A stretch of DNA of 12,616 bases, from positions 5,176 through 17,791 of the forward strand of contig DNQL01000074.1 of the NCBI GenBank assembly GCA_003500765.1, written 5' to 3'. The notes below the pieces were generated by a model. The model was given only the letters and a program-made list of their open reading frames with translations, was not told the origin of the DNA and made no database searches. The translations under genes and the position numbers were made by a program. Source of the stretch: Elusimicrobiota bacterium. GTDB taxonomy: Bacteria; Elusimicrobiota; Elusimicrobia; Elusimicrobiales; UBA9959. This document shows positions 12,325-12,616 of this stretch, piece after piece (the stretch's first letter is position 1; each line of letters starts with the position of its first letter).

Positions 12325-12616
12325 ATGGACGCCAGAGAACTCAAAAAACTCATAGCCCGCGGCGAAGGCCGGACGCTGGAATTCAAGGCCTCATTTTCCA
12401 ACGAGGCCGTCGAAACCATCGCCGCCAAGCTTCCGCATGGTTTAACCGTCCCCATGCTCTTGCGGGGGGATTATCCTTCGACGCCGCGCAACACCCAGAT
12501 AGCCGAGATGTTCAAAGAAGCCGGGGTTATAGAGCGTTACGGCTCCGGTATAGCCCGTATAATAAAAGATTTTAAAGAGTACGGGCTGGCCGCGCCGGAG
12601 TTCGCCGAGGTCGGCA
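12325..12616 (+). pseudogene. Internally deleted, near-identical duplicate of copy 3 (copy 4, runs off the window)
   Basis: Bases 12325-12426 (34 codons) equal 10767-10868 exactly. Bases 12427-12616 equal 11673-11862 except for one change (AAA to AAG at the first codon after the join). The 804 bp between (268 codons) are missing, and the frame is kept. The reading frame is still open at the window end, so the right boundary is unknown. The predicted product keeps the first strand and helix of the AlbA_2 part (through FKASFSNEAVETIAA), loses the rest of AlbA_2 and the ATPase N-box, and resumes at KLPHGLTVPM with YGSGIARI. It would presumably carry the hinge and winged helix beyond the window. 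It may be a dying copy, a functional mini-regulator, or an assembly artefact. I favour a recent real duplication with deletion, without proof. Confidence 0.7.

Overview
The window reads as GC-rich chromosomal DNA from a diderm (Gram-negative-type) bacterium. It encodes an outer-membrane lipoprotein exporter, a signal-peptide-bearing beta-barrel and a periplasm-spanning chain-length regulator. Protein style, frequent ATA isoleucine codons, TATAAT boxes placed 6 nt before start codons, and several Schlafen-type regulators would fit an uncultured lineage such as Elusimicrobiota. That placement is a guess from memory and is not proven by the sequence. I saw no rRNA, tRNA, CRISPR array or transposase gene.

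Layout. (i) 1-2119: a sigma70-like promoter, an exported FecR-domain protein and an outer-membrane beta-barrel protein, closed by a 16-bp bidirectional terminator. (ii) 2136-4350: a low-molecular-weight tyrosine phosphatase (minus strand) and an O-antigen ligase/polymerase-like membrane protein (plus strand). They diverge from a 24-bp perfect palindrome that carries a -10-like box on each strand. (iii) 4368-5107: a leaderless zeta-toxin-like kinase gene and a 50-codon partner overlapping it by 4 nt, a toxin-antitoxin-like pair. (iv) 5216-7838: a leaderless Wza-type export lipoprotein gene, a roughly 120-nt structured element, and a Wzc-type tyrosine autokinase with an eight-tyrosine tail, ending in a hairpin over its stop codon. 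(v) 7854-12616: four consecutive same-strand genes of the Schlafen AlbA_2 / HATPase / winged-helix family (COG2865-like). The fourth is internally deleted and runs off the window.

How the genes fit together. Phosphatase, Wza, Wzc and ligase form a recognisable exopolysaccharide synthesis and export set. The kinase and phosphatase would cycle Wzc phosphorylation, Wza would open the outer membrane, and the ligase/polymerase would assemble or attach the polymer. The FecR-domain and beta-barrel proteins are plausible envelope accessories. The zeta-like kinase sits inside this set, which matters because characterised zeta toxins phosphorylate UDP-GlcNAc.

The most unusual part is the regulator array. 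Each full-length copy has a 12-nt in-frame tandem repeat at the same hinge between ATPase and winged helix. The repeat differs in sequence between copies (EKTR, SAPQ, EETR). Copies 1 and 2 share 80 identical bases ending at codon 33. Copies 3 and 4 are identical up to codon 34, where copy 4 jumps 804 bp in frame. A short dispersed repeat in two flavours precedes copies 2 and 4 and also opens the window. Together these suggest a locus that diversifies by repeat expansion and by recombination at a fixed N-terminal boundary.
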